DNA from: Poa pratensis
Lineage: Eukaryota; Streptophyta; Magnoliopsida; Poales; Poaceae
Assembly: GCA_947311845.1 (NCBI GenBank)
Contig: CAMZMU010000080.1
Coordinates: forward strand, 21,150,369 to 21,214,368
Reading direction: 5' to 3'
DNA: 64,000 nt
Made by a program: the position numbers and the translations under genes. The notes below the pieces were generated by a model that did no database searches, had not been told where the DNA came from, and was given only the letters and a program-made list of their open reading frames with translations. Positions 11,764-24,000 of the stretch are shown one piece after another. Numbering within the stretch: position 1 is the first letter of the stretch; each line of letters starts with the position of its first letter.

Positions 11764-14700
11764 ATGGACACCAGCGGCGGCCCGGTCTTCCAGTCGCCAG
11801 CGACGGAGGACGAGACGATGGCGCGGAAGCGCTCCCGCCGCGTGAGCTTCGCGGACACCACCGCCGTGCACGTGTTCGACCGCGACGAGGACTTCGAGAC
11901 GCCCCCGGAGGAGCGCCCCGCCTCCCCCTCCCCATCCCCGGGAAGGCCCCTCGCGGCGGAGGGCGATGAGACGGAGGGAGAGGAGGAGGAGTTCGTGCGC
12001 CCGCCGTTCGGGTTCATGGGGGATGTCGATCTCGGTTCCGCCTCCCCCGCCAGCGCCGCCGGATCCTTCTCCTCCTTCGACGGAGGTAACCTCCGCCTTC
12101 TGGTGTGAATTGCTGTAGCTCGTTTGATTTTATTTCCGGCCCACATCTCTAGCTTCTTAGAAGTGCTGCATATTGGTTGATTTGGGCATTAATTTTGAGG
12201 CTCAGATTGTTGCATTTATCGAGCCAAATTTTAGCTTAATGATGTTTATTTATATGTGGCCTCCACCTCAGTTTAATTGCTGAGTTCAATGGTTTATGGT
12301 AGAGCTGGCCTTGGGTCTTCAATTGGGGAAAAGAGGTTACCCTTGTTGCCCAGTCATGTTCATTTTCGTAAGTTTCAGAGAGTGTTGGGATGTGTTAGAT
12401 TTCCTTTTGAGGTTTTGTGATTTAGTTCAAATTATTTTGGATTCTATTCCAAATCCTCACTGTCCAAACATACAATTAATTGTAACTTTAATACTCGATT
12501 GAATCTGGACAGTGAGGACAGTGAAGATTTGGATTAGAATTAATTTAGAGCTCGTTTTTACTTCAATCGAGATTTCACTGTCCAAACATCATTTTGCATG
12601 TCACTTCGATCTAGTTGATCCAGCAGTGCACAGAAAGTGACTGCTGACTGATAGACTGCTGAATTCATATACAAATACATATTTGTATTGTATATTTGCA
12701 TTGCTTAATATAGTAAGCACCAGATATTGTTAGTGTCTGCTCAGTAAGATCTTCAAATCACACATTGTTGATGCATTTGAAGTTACATGTTAGTAGTTTC
12801 ACTATGTCCTTTCCCCCTTAAAATGTTTCTTTGATGTGTGGTATTTTACACCTATCCATGTCTCAAATGTAGCCCTTATGTCTTCGTTATTCATTAGCTA
12901 GTGTGCTGGATTATTCTGCGTATAGTGTTATATTTTCTTAGATGCTTGTTGTCTTGACAGATGGCAACTTCTTTGGGGTTGTGTCAACAAGCTTTATTCA
13001 ATCGGGGCGACCATCAGATTCTGGAATATCGGAGGATGATTACCATGATTTAACTTTAGATTCTCGCACATTCTCTATGCATTTCAACAATGTTATTCCT
13101 CCTGATGACTGTTCAGCACACTCAGCTGGAAGTCTAATGATACTCAATTCGGGGTCTAGAACACCACTAAAGGAATTGAAGGGATCAGAGTCTGTAAAAT
13201 CAAGTTGTGGCCGGGATGGATTGACTGACATGAGTTTGTGTGCAGAAAACCCTGAACGTTATGATTACACCAAGTTGTCACCCACATTGAACAATTTACT
13301 GCAAGAGGTCCAGGAGCCAGAATCTCCCAAAGATGGAGCTAACTTTGTAACGGCTGATCATGCTTTGCAACTGCTTTCATCTGAGCCAAAACACAGGGAA
13401 GAAAATTCATATATTGGCAATGGTGTGTCTTCTGGTGAGCTGCATACTGTTAGTACTCTTGAGGAGCGCATTACCATGTGCAATCCAGTATGTAGTACCC
13501 CTGACCCGACCCAAGAAGACAATGCAATGATAGTTAATATCCATGAAAAAACTCAAATCAGGTATTTGACAATTTTATTTTGTTTGTCATTTTCTATTCA
13601 GAAGGCAGCCATGCATTATATCACTGCCACTCATTGATATATGACAGCCAAATTGTGCAATTAAAAGTATCTAAACATTATTAGGTTGTCCTACTTACCA
13701 ATTTTGGTTTAATTTGGTCTGAAAGATTTTTCTTGTGCCAATATAGCTATGTATTGGTTAGAAGTAGTAAAAGAGTGTGGAGGCACGTAAGGTTTCATGA
13801 ATGCATTTCATAGCACGCGATGTGCCATGTTGCTAGCAGCTTTGGTTACTTGGTTAAGAACTGTTTGCAGCACGAGGTATGCTGTTGTTACCTATGGCTC
13901 TTGGTTTAAGTGAGCGAGTACAATAAGCATGTTCGGTTACCTGCTAAATTAACGTGTAAACTTATTGCCTAGAGTGAATAACAGTCAATTTTTATGTAAT
14001 TAGGATCTTGTTGGGATTCGGTCTGATGGCATTTTGTTTTTATGTGCTAAAACTTAAATCTTCTTGAGAAACTAAACATGCAAACATAATGATTTATGGA
14101 ATGTCTTTATGATGTTTTGTACTTTTGGAGATTCCTTAATAACCTCTTGGGTAGCACCTGAAGACTGAACTTGTCCCCTTGGCCTACTGATCGTCATGCT
14201 GGTCATTCAATTTAATGTGTTATCTAGCATCCTGTAAACATCCTTCATATACATAGTTGGGGCTAGTTACTTATACTACAGTAGGGCTGTTGAATATAAG
14301 CTAAAGTCATTTACAATTTTTTGTTTTTAATGTTTCTCATAATTTCTTTATCAAGACATGGTCCAACATTGATGATTATTTGACACTTACATGGTTTCTG
14401 GATTTGCTTAGTTTGCAGGAGAACTGCAACAATAACCATATAGCTGTTCACCCTGATGTTAATAGAACTGTAGAAACTGCTGCATTGCTCTCTCCAGCTC
14501 CACCATATGGATCCTTGATGAGTAATATTGACTTGCAACCTCCTCTATTAGATCAACCATTGTCAAAAGATGAACCACCTGGAGCAAATCAAATTGCAAG
14601 TGCTTGCATTTTGTCTAGTGCAGTTCCTACCTTTCCAGTGAGGGATGCTGAGCAGCTGCACCAGCAAAATCAAATTATGAATTCAGAAACTGTTCTACAT

Positions 14701-17700
14701 ACTCCGAGAACACTAGTTCAGCCGCTGCAAATTACACAAGGATCTATATCTTCCCTACGCTCCAAAAGGCAGCAGCTCTTCACTCCTACTGCTTATTCCA
14801 CTAGTAACGCGGTAGGTCAGGAGGCATGCTCTTTGGGGAGTGAGTTCATGAAACATGGTAAGAGAATTTCAGCTCTGAAGTTCAGGCTTCATGAATCACC
14901 TGCAACTCATAATCGTCAATTACCGATGGTTGAGAGGAATGAGCTTGTTTTTGAACCACATGACATATTGAGCAAAGCTGAAGAACATGGCTCCGCTGTG
15001 CCAGTTTCATATTCTGTTACACCACAAAGCCTGAAGAAAACTGGTCAGGCATCTATTCTAGGTGCTTCTCCGAGGCAGGAGCTGCATGAGGCCACTGAGG
15101 TTCAAGATACTTTGTGTGATGTCTTTGCTTTGGGTAGCCTACCTAATCCTGAACGCAATTCTCATATGGATTTAAATGGTAGTGGAAGAAAAAGGAGCAA
15201 CGAAGAAAATGGCTGTGCTGAACATCCGTTGCCTGAAAAAAGAGCGAAGGGACCAAGAAGCCCAATAACATCACGGTATCAGCTTCCGTGTGTATCATTG
15301 TCTTCTCGTATGGCAGAAGAAAATCAGAGTGGGGCTCATTATAGTGGACAATCATTAAGTGATGATTGGAATAAGGTAAGACTAAGAATTTCCATTATAA
15401 AATGTATGTCAGAAGAAAATCAGAGTGGGGCTCATCCGCTTATGATAGTGGACAATCATTACGTGATGATTAAAATAAGATACGACCAAAAATTGCCAGT
15501 TTAAAATGTATTCAAACATTCAAAGCCATTCGTGTTTCTTGTTCTTTAAAAGGGTTTGAAACTTTGAACTTTGGATTTACTAGTCTCTATATGAATCTAG
15601 ATGTTGTCCTCCTGCAGGTAGTATTGACTGTTTCTAATTCGATGAAGCAAATGCAGATATGCCCAGCATCTATTAGTAAGCTTAACCCACAACAGGTATG
15701 CAAATTTGCCCTGGTTACTGGTCAGTCAGTTATTTTGTCTTCTTGTCCATTCACTTTGAGCACTTAGAGAGTGTAAACCTGTTTACACTGCCACATGAGA
15801 ATCTAGCGAACTGTAAAAATAATTCTTTTGTTCTATAGATCCTTGCATCACGCTTATCTTATTTTCCCCGAATCTCGATTATTCCTTAGATTTTAGTTGA
15901 GAAAATAGACCGTACTGATCTTTAGGATCAAACCTTGTCTCCACGTAGCTGTTAGGATCTTGTAAGTTATATGATTCATGTGTCTGAAATGCAATATCTA
16001 TTAATTCTCAAGAGTATTTGAGGTAGCAGTATCTTGTGTAATAAACACACAATGTGGCCTGAAAAGGTAATCCAGGATTACCGTTGTTCAAACATTGTTT
16101 GGTTGTTTCAAATTATCTATTTCTATTCTCAAATCCGGAAGCTGGAAACTCCTGAGTGAATTCCTCTCTCAACCACTTTTGCCGGACTTCTAGAGACCAG
16201 TGTGATAGTATACTTGCCTGTTTGGAGCTTGAGTATAGTTGCTAATTGATGTTCAGAATATATAGTTCTCTGAACCTCTTTTGTGAACTTCTTTTATCTG
16301 CGAGTTTATTTATTCCTATTATGTGTTCAGTTTGATATTTCAATCTTATGATCTAGCATTCAAAATGCCTTGTGGAGTTCTACAGAGTGCTTGTTTTTTA
16401 TCTTACATATTTTCTGTTTTTTTTTATAATGAAGCTTGATATGTTAAGAGATATGCTGGGGAAGATTCACGTGGCTAGAAAATATAAGAGACTTGCTGCT
16501 TCTGTGGTATGCTATCATCATTTAATTGTCATGTCGTCTGTCACTGTTTGAACATCTTCCACTTATCTGATGTGTTTGTTTTCTGAACTCAGAGGATTCA
16601 AGATTCCAGACTAGCTGAGGCGAGATCTCTCCATGACAAGCTTTTATATGAAAAGGCAAAACTGCAAATAAATCGTGTTATATTAGATAAACTGCAAGTA
16701 GGAATCTCTTCGTCCTCCTTTCAGCCCTTTTGATGGCTTATACTCCCTCCTTTCTGGTTTACAATGCCCCACACGCATTTTGGGATTTACTGTCACCATC
16801 AATTAGACTAATAGTATATGAGTGTTAGGGCATTAAAATTATACCGCTGGAAAGTATTTTCGAATGCAGCTTTGAAGATATGTACTTCTTATGGCATATA
16901 ACTGATATTTTATTGATCAAATTTGATGATCAAAGTTAGACTCAAAATGCGTGCGGCCTTGTAAACCTGAAAGGAGGCAGTAAGGTGCAGTAAGCTTACT
17001 CATGTTCCTCTTTGGTGCAGAACAAGGCACAGTTATGTGAAGTTGGAATTCAAGAATGCCGCTATCTGAAATCCAAGATTTCACAGCTTCGTCGTCCCAC
17101 AGCGGATGCTACACAGGTGAAAGGCGATCCTCTTCATGCAGGAACTTCGATCGATGTCTGTGACGGACAGGTACAGCACTGTGTTCTACTGTACCTCGCA
17201 TAATTATGGTCATATCTGTAGTTTTATTGCCCTGCTTCTTTTGTGTTGCATATCTATATATCATACTGTCGGGCATTCCTTTCAAATAATCATATTTGCT
17301 TCATTTGCAAACGCTGTAAGAGTCAGTAAACAGGACAACTGCGAAAGATCTGACATTCAACTACATATATTCTTTTGTTTAGTTGCTGTCATGTTTTGTG
17401 TAGCTGATCTATTACATCAGTAGCAATGCTTCTTGCTGTAACAGTGCTACTACTGCTTCAGCTGCTCTTACTTCCACGTCTCTCATTTGTTCTAATTCTA
17501 GTTTATCCTTTCTTTTCCATAAACTCAGTTGCTTCTACCATTCCATTATCTATTTATATACTTTGCATTTGCTAAAATATATTACTTACATATATTTGTA
17601 TATTCACTCACACATGCTATTATGGGGAACATATGTTGTCTTTCCCCAGGAAGGTCATGCTAGGATAACTGAAAAGAAGCTTGTACTCAGCATGATTCAA

Positions 17701-20223
17701 CAAAAGGTGGAGAACCTTAAGAATTCGCTTGAACATTTTGCAACACTAAAGGTGATATCGGCGAAGTCATAAGGGTTGCCGAAGAGCATTTGGAGATGAG
17801 AAATCAGTGTCAGATCATCAGACAGCAAGCATCGGTATTTGTGCATGCCTTTGATCTAACGTATATACTTTTTCTCCCTTCAGTGACTTACATTTATTTT
17901 TTGTTTTTCAGCTCTGGGTGTTGAGTGACATTGTTAAAAGGGAAAATAAGCGTGATGTCATTCTCAACTATCGCAATTTGCTGTTCCAAAGGTACAATTT
18001 TTTATAATGACCTCCCTTTTGCATAGTGTGCAACCTTGCCTATACACTGGAACATTAAACTGCGAGGTTACCTGTTCAGACCAATTACTGGCTTTAACTC
18101 CCTCAATGGGCTTCAAACCTTAAACTGGTTTTTTCGGGTAGTGATGAACCTGCATGGACTTGCCAAATGGGAAGTTGCTGCTCATGTATCTACTGTGTTT
18201 TGAAAGGACATCTCTGTGCAATGTAAAGCCTGTTTTGATGGCGTCTAACACTACAACTTCCTGCCGTTCTTGTACCTGCTGGTGACCGCCTGCATTGCAA
18301 AATCAATTGTTAGCAACAAGCTAACAATGGAAGACAACCTTTCCTTGTTGTCATGTGGCTGTATCTTACTTGTTTGGTTACTGTGCCTTTGGCAGGATCA
18401 TCTTGAACATCAGCGATATGTCAACCATATTTGTGAATTACTCACTGATGGGAACCAAAATAGAACAGGTGAGATGAGGAAACTTATATTTTCTTCTTAT
18501 GTATTTAAGAATCTCCTGACCTTGTACTCCTTGCCAGGCATTCCCAAATTTGAATGCTCCAGTGGCATTCAATTTTGTTTTCAAAGCTGAAAACCAAAGA
18601 CTTGGTGACTTACGATCCTTGCAGAAGAAGACAATGGTGAGTTTGCCTTTACTTTGAAAGTTCTTAGATGTGAGACAATTTGGATGAATTCTTTTGGGTG
18701 AAGTTAAAATAATCCTAGAATATGACATCCGAAATATATTTGTGTGCCATAAGCAGACACTGGAGGGCAATAAGGCATTGCCTTTTATATCCACATACAA
18801 CATACACATATTACCACATTTGCATATGGATTTGTTGTTTCAGAATGTTATTATAGACAAGTATTGTCTGTAGTTCTGTGTTTATGCCTATATCACTTCA
18901 GTTGTATCAGTTTGAGTATTAAGACACTTAACTTTTAGTTTTGGAAGAAAACGAGATTCAGGGGTAAGACTTATTCCCCTACACTTTTTAAATAAAGGTA
19001 AAAGTGGGACTCAAACCTAGTTGAGTGATTTCACAACCATGTGTGCACTCGAAAACAACTGTTATGTCTTAGAAGTTGCAATGCAAAATTCAGTCTAATG
19101 AGCCACATGTATTTGTGCAGGAAACAAGTTTGCTTCTGGGTAATCTTATTGATGTCCTAGAAGAAATTAAGGATGCTAAATGGGAGTTATTGAATCTGAC
19201 CTCTGCAGAATTTTGTGTGGATTCCCAGACAGGTCTCCTCTCTATCCCTTCTTTTGTATTTTCAAAATAGTGACGTGTTCGTATCATAGTGCGTATCTCA
19301 TAAACTTATCTTATTGACATGTTACAGCACTCCTGAAAAAAGATAAGTTCCATATCTATAATAATCATGACAACATGTGCACATGCACAACTATTTTCAG
19401 ACAAACCTTCAACGATTAGGCTGTTAACTGTTATTTCTTTTTATGGAAAGGAGGTAAGCAGATAATGCATAGGCTAGGATGTAAGCAAAACTACTGTCTA
19501 GTGTTAACTAGTAGAGAAGTATGGAGATGTTAGCATGCTTTGATTGCTGAAGGTACACCGTACACCTGGAAATGAGGAAAACTTTGTTTGATCTAGAAAA
19601 CAGTTACGGTTTATTATCGATCACAGTGGATTTACTCATTTGCATATGCAAGTATTTAATGTGATAAAAATAAAAAAAGGCATATGAAAAAAAATAGTGG
19701 CATGATAACAATTGTGAGTTTGAGCGGTCTTGTAGAGCACCACACCCTTCTGTAAGTTCACATATAGAAGTATCTATGATAAACTCTGTCGTAGATCAAT
19801 TCTTCCATATCTATAATGCACTCATAAGCTGACGATTGTGTAATCATTACAAATCTGTACCATTTCAAGCAGGGCAACTCATCTTCAGTCTTCGCTTCAT
19901 CAGTTACACGACCAAGAGGAGGGTTGCTTTCACCATTGACATGACAGACTTGAGCCGGTCAGTCCATCGAAACCAGAGCTTCTTATATCTACACATCTCT
20001 ACTCTATTTGCTTACAATGCTACCTCGCTTAATTTGGAACAGCGCGGTCTACCCTTCTGAGCCATCCGAGCTGCCAATCAAGGTGTGCCAAGCTCAGACA
20101 ACGCTGTCACAGCCAAGCCTGGACAAGCTGACGGCGTCCATAAGGGACCTCCAGCCAGGGCGCGTGATGATCCCCAGGTTATGCCAGATGGTGTCCCGGC
20201 TAGTTGATACGTTGCCAAGCTGA
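11764..20223 (+). CDS. KNL1: Kinetochore scaffold KNL1/Spc7 homologue, one frameshift near 17750
   Basis: Fourteen exons: 11764-12085, 12961-13561, 14412-15375, 15618-15695, 16435-16506, 16593-16697, 17021-17170, 17650-17834, 17912-17991, 18396-18468, 18538-18636, 19121-19232, 19873-19957, 20043-20223. The N terminus carries RVSF at residues 26-29, the PP1-docking motif used by KNL1. A long, probably disordered region (exons 2-3) contains the phrase DDYHDLTLDSRTFSMHF. From about residue 655 the protein is charged and helical (LDMLRDMLGKIHVARKYKRL, KVENLKNSLEHF), as in the Spc7 coiled coil, followed by a C-terminal segment fitting the RWD region that binds Mis12 complex. Family role: outer-kinetochore platform for checkpoint proteins. 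Exons sum to 3107 nt; one base is missing in CTAAAGGTGATATC (17748-17752), and restoring it gives 3108 nt, 1035 aa. I am sure of the family, less of each small exon edge. Confidence 0.85.
12428..12545. repeat. Imperfect inverted repeat in KNL1 intron 1
   Basis: TTCCAAATCCTCACTGTCC near 12447 pairs with GGACAGTGAAGATTTGGA near 12516, and the flanking AT-rich bases extend the pairing. The layout suggests a small MITE, but I see no clear terminal motif or target duplication. CACTGTCCAAACAT occurs again just downstream (12578-12590). Confidence 0.35.
15308..15511 (+). repeat. Approximately 100-bp tandem duplication across KNL1 exon 3 donor
   Basis: Copy 1 (15308-15403) covers the end of exon 3, its GTAAG donor and the start of the intron. 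Copy 2 (15404-15511) repeats CAGAAGAAAATCAGAGTGGG, GTGGACAATCATTA and GTGATGATT within the intron. In copy 2 the donor has become AAGATACG and the exon part has gained an 8-bp insertion, so only copy 1 can splice. Reading through the first donor stays open to 15504. Confidence 0.85.
16743..16980. mobile_element. Stowaway-like MITE in KNL1 intron 6
   Basis: The 238-bp element has inverted ends of about 40 bp: CTCCCTCCTTTCTGGTTTAC on the left and GTAAACCTGAAAGGAGGCAG on the right, both followed inward by the complement of GCGTGNGGC-type sequence (ACACGCATTTTG / AAAATGCGTGCG). TA flanks both sides (16741-16742 and 16981-16982), the Stowaway target. It lies wholly in the intron and the splice sites are intact. 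Confidence 0.85.
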
Positions 20224-20280
20224 CCTTTTCCTGTCAGGCTGCTGCCAAGTGCAGCTGTGCATGAAATCTAATGGGATAGC

Positions 20281-20530
20281 ACCACGTTCTGTAGACACCG
20301 CTCTCAGATCTGAACAATCGAGTGGTTTTTTTGTCTTTTGCAACTGGAGTAACCTAGTGCTCCTGACCCAACTCGCTGTTTAAGCATCTGATCCGAAAAG
20401 TTTTCCGTTCTCAGAACTAATGAGCAGATGTATGTGAGGATTTGTTGCGAATGCTGAATAGCTGAAGTAATGGCACCTGACTTGCTGCCAAGTGAAGCCG
20501 CCGTGTTCCCTAAGAGAACTACTACTTTCG
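20281..20530 (+). repeat. KNL1 3' flank homologous to F-box array 3' flanks
   Basis: The segment containing CCACGTTCTGT, GGAGTAACCTAGTGCTC, AACTAATGAGCAG, TGTATGTGAGGAT and GGCACCTGACTTGCTGCCAAG reappears after F-box copy 1 (34740-34890), and in part near 36770, 40540, 41250, 45810 and 49380. It is therefore a member of the segment family that flanks the F-box genes over 10 kb away. Confidence 0.75.
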
Positions 20531-21079
20531 TCCCATAATATAAAGAAGATGTTATTACAACGAAAATGCGGTGGATAACCTAGCGACGACCCTCCTTGAC
20601 ATGTCCATACTATGTGAAAATTGGATGTTTTTTGATTTTTGATTTTGTGATGCATGTGATCTTGCTTATTATGAATGAATTATATGATATTGTGATGCAC
20701 ATGCGGTTCTAGTGCCAAAAGAGAAGATCAACAAGAAGTTGACATGAAACTATTAGTGCAACCTCACGTCTTGATTATGTCATTCATAACCAATTGAGTG
20801 CAAGATGATTTAGTACATGCAACTGTCATGATTTAGTACAAGATCAAGAAGTCACTAAATCAGATCAACATTTCAAGTATAAGATGGCATAGTTTTAGTA
20901 GATGAACAATTACATGTCATAATTGAACAGAGGACAACCTGGAAGATGACAAAATAATTCAGTTAAAGATCAACATGTTAACTCATCAGGTGTAGTGCAT
21001 GAAACTGATAAGATTCAGGATTATTCAGTACATGAAACTGTCAAGTGCATGAAACTTCGTACATAAATCTACAAGGCTG
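20531..21079. other. AT-rich intergenic DNA, 3' flank of the MULE
   Basis: No gene seen. On the plus strand the phrases AGTACATG(C/A)AACTGTCA and GTGCATGAAAC recur several times from 20810 to 21060, so this is low-order degenerate repeat sequence downstream of the minus-strand MULE reading frame. Confidence 0.4.
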
Positions 21080-24000
21080 TCATCTGAACTCATCAAACAT
21101 GTAGATTTTCTTATGCTTCTTGACCACATGTCCACTTATGCCTTCATCATGTTGTAATTTTGCTGCCTTCTTCTGTTCAGCAAGTGCCTTCTTTGCCTCA
21201 GCCTGCTCTGCTCCTTTAGCTGCAGCTTTGTGCTTTGATTTTTTTGCTATTGAGCAAGTGCCTTCATTGCCTATGCCTGTTTTTTTCTCCTTATCTTGTT
21301 GCTGTGTAGCTTTCTTTGCTGCGACGGCCTCTCTTTTTGCAGCTGATTCCACTTCTTTCTTCCCCTGGGCTTTACTTTTCTTTGTTGTTTGCTCTGCATT
21401 TTTCTGCCAAGCTTGTTGACTTTTGGCTTCAGCTTCTTCTGCTTTTTTCTTCGCAGATTCATTAATTGCTTCTAGTGCTGCATCCCTTCTTGTAGCCATC
21501 TTCATTTTTAACAACTTCATCGTCAGGTTAGCATCCTTTGTGGCTGTTGTTGAAGTAGTTGCAACATATTCCTTTGCAACATTAGTGATGATACCTAAAT
21601 CAGGTATAGTTCCTGCGGTCTCAACTCTAGGAGGTCACCTCAACCGATGTATCCTCTCAAGCATACTAGGTCCATAGTTATGCTGCATATTTAATATCTC
21701 ACTGATTATTCCAGCATAAGAAATACTTAGAAGTGTAAATATAACAAATAAATGAATAGATGCTAACCTGAGCTACAGATGATTCTTCTTCATCCGATTT
21801 CACTTGGTTTGGTTCTGAGTGCACTTGGCGAGCTACTTGGTTTGTTCTTGTGTGACACGTCATGTTTCCTCATCATAACATCATCAGGTATTTCCCTTGG
21901 CCTCCTCATTGGCGGTTTTGGTAGAATGCCAGCCTTTTTCAGTCCACATCCTGCTTTGTTGTGCCCATCTTCGTGAAAATAATGACAAGTGATCATGGTT
22001 CCATGTTTGATTTTCTTGGCACCATTTTTTTGTTTGGATCTCATATGGTTGTTTTATTTTCCTCTTATTTGTGATTCTGCCTACTATTTTGTCATAGAGT
22101 GGTAGTTATTAATCAGACACTTGAGTAGTCTTCTCCCACTCACTCATATCTGTCCAAGGCTTGATGATGGGTTGAAAAATTCTACTTTAGCATGGGGCTA
22201 CCAATTCCTCTGTTGATCATCTCTCATGTATGTAGAATGCAATTGCATGGTGATATGTGACGAAATAGGCTTTCACCCCGCTTTATAAATAAAGCCACAC
22301 GGCCGAACCAATACACGTGATGAGGTGACCCTCTTACAAAGCAGATCAAAGATAGACAAAGAAAAACAGGAAACCTAAACTTGCCACCGATGACATCAGC
22401 ACGAAACCGAAAAGACCAGAGCTCCACGACAATGCCCTCAAGAGGGGAACGATGCCTCGCGCCGCCATTGTCGAGACTGAGTCAAAGGTTTTCACCCGGA
22501 GCTTTGACGCGGTGAAGGTAGCCACAACGGCGCCCCCAAGAGGGTAACGACACCCACAGGCACCGCCGCCGTTAACACCGAAGCGCCGGGCTTTCGCCCG
22601 GAAAAACCTTCACCACCCCTAGTAGTTCGGACCGCACACCGTCACCGAGTCCAGCTTCCAGAGCACGATCTGGGAGATGCCTTTGTCGAAACGCTGCCAC
22701 CTCCAGGGTCTCCTGCCACCCGCTTTTTGCCATCCACATGGCCAAGAAGCGAAGTCATCACCACTGTCACGTCGCCTGCCGTTGAGCCACCCGCGCAGTC
22801 CACCTTCCGAGGCCACCGCCTCGGCGTCCAGGATCGCTAGCCCACGATGCAGCCGACCACCAGCACGACAAACCAGCGGAACGGACGGGAGAGGACGAGC
22901 CAGCCAACCGGCTCTCGGACAGTGCATGTCAAACTAGCAGGACGCACCCGCCTGTCGAACACGCAGAGCCCATACTGGGGCTGCTAGGCGGCTGCCGGAT
23001 CTAGGCCTGTCTAGCCCGGATCCAGCGCCCCAACCAACATGGTCAGGGGATGGGCTTAAGGCCGGAAGCCCCAGAAACCGAACGACCCGCAGGCCCAGCC
23101 AGCCCGAACCAGGCCCGAAGGGCCCAGATCTGGGCCGAGGCCGGGCCCGCCATCGCCGGCCAGCTCCACCCCGCAGCCGTCCGAGTGCCGTGCCAGCCTG
23201 GTCCTCGCCATCGCAGGCTCCGGTGGTCGCCGCCGCCGTGCCGAAGTGCACCCGCCGGCCAAGATCCAGGGCGGACGGGCTCAGGCTACCATGGCCGCAG
23301 CGGCCACGAGCGCCGCCCCCCACGCCGCCTCCGCGCGCAAGAGGTCGCCCCTGGCGCCGCGCGCCGGCCGTCGCGACGCCAGGCCCCGCCGAGCATCACC
23401 GCCGCCAAGGAGGACGCCGCCCCGCCGGGAACTCCTCACTGTGGGTAGAAGAAGACCCGCCGCCGCCAGCACCGCACGGGATTTTCCCGGCGGCACGCGC
23501 CGGCGGCGGCAGGGGAGGGGAGAGGGAGGAGGGTCGAGGCCAGCGGTGGCTAGGGTTGCCGCCCCTGGTCGCACGAGAGCGACCAAGGAGTGGGTCGCCT
23601 TTCGCGAGGGGTGATCTTTTCTCGCTATACAATCTTACGTCTGGTGGGGATTATGAGGCGAGGCTCGCATGGTGATATGTATATCATCTGCAACTCTCTG
23701 CTTTGATGTCCACAATGTAGATCTTGGTGTAGTCGTCAACCTGGAAGATGCCATCACCTGCTCCAGAAACCATGCATGTATATCGATCTAACAACTCATT
23801 ATTCTTGTGTAGTCTTTTCCTTATCTTTGGGAAATAGTGCCATGCTAAGTTCTGCCTCAATTATTTTGTTGTAATATCTGATCATGAGCTGGTTTTGATC
23901 CTGTCAATCATATATCTCAAGTGCATATCCCTTGCTTCATAATATACCTAAGTAATGTATTGCGCGAAAAGAACATGTATTTTCATAAACAAGACAACAC

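Noticed and set aside
22619..23675. Many overlapping ORFs on both strands inside the nested retroelement
   Set aside because: Arginine/proline/alanine-rich in every frame with no motif; typical of GC-rich non-coding DNA.
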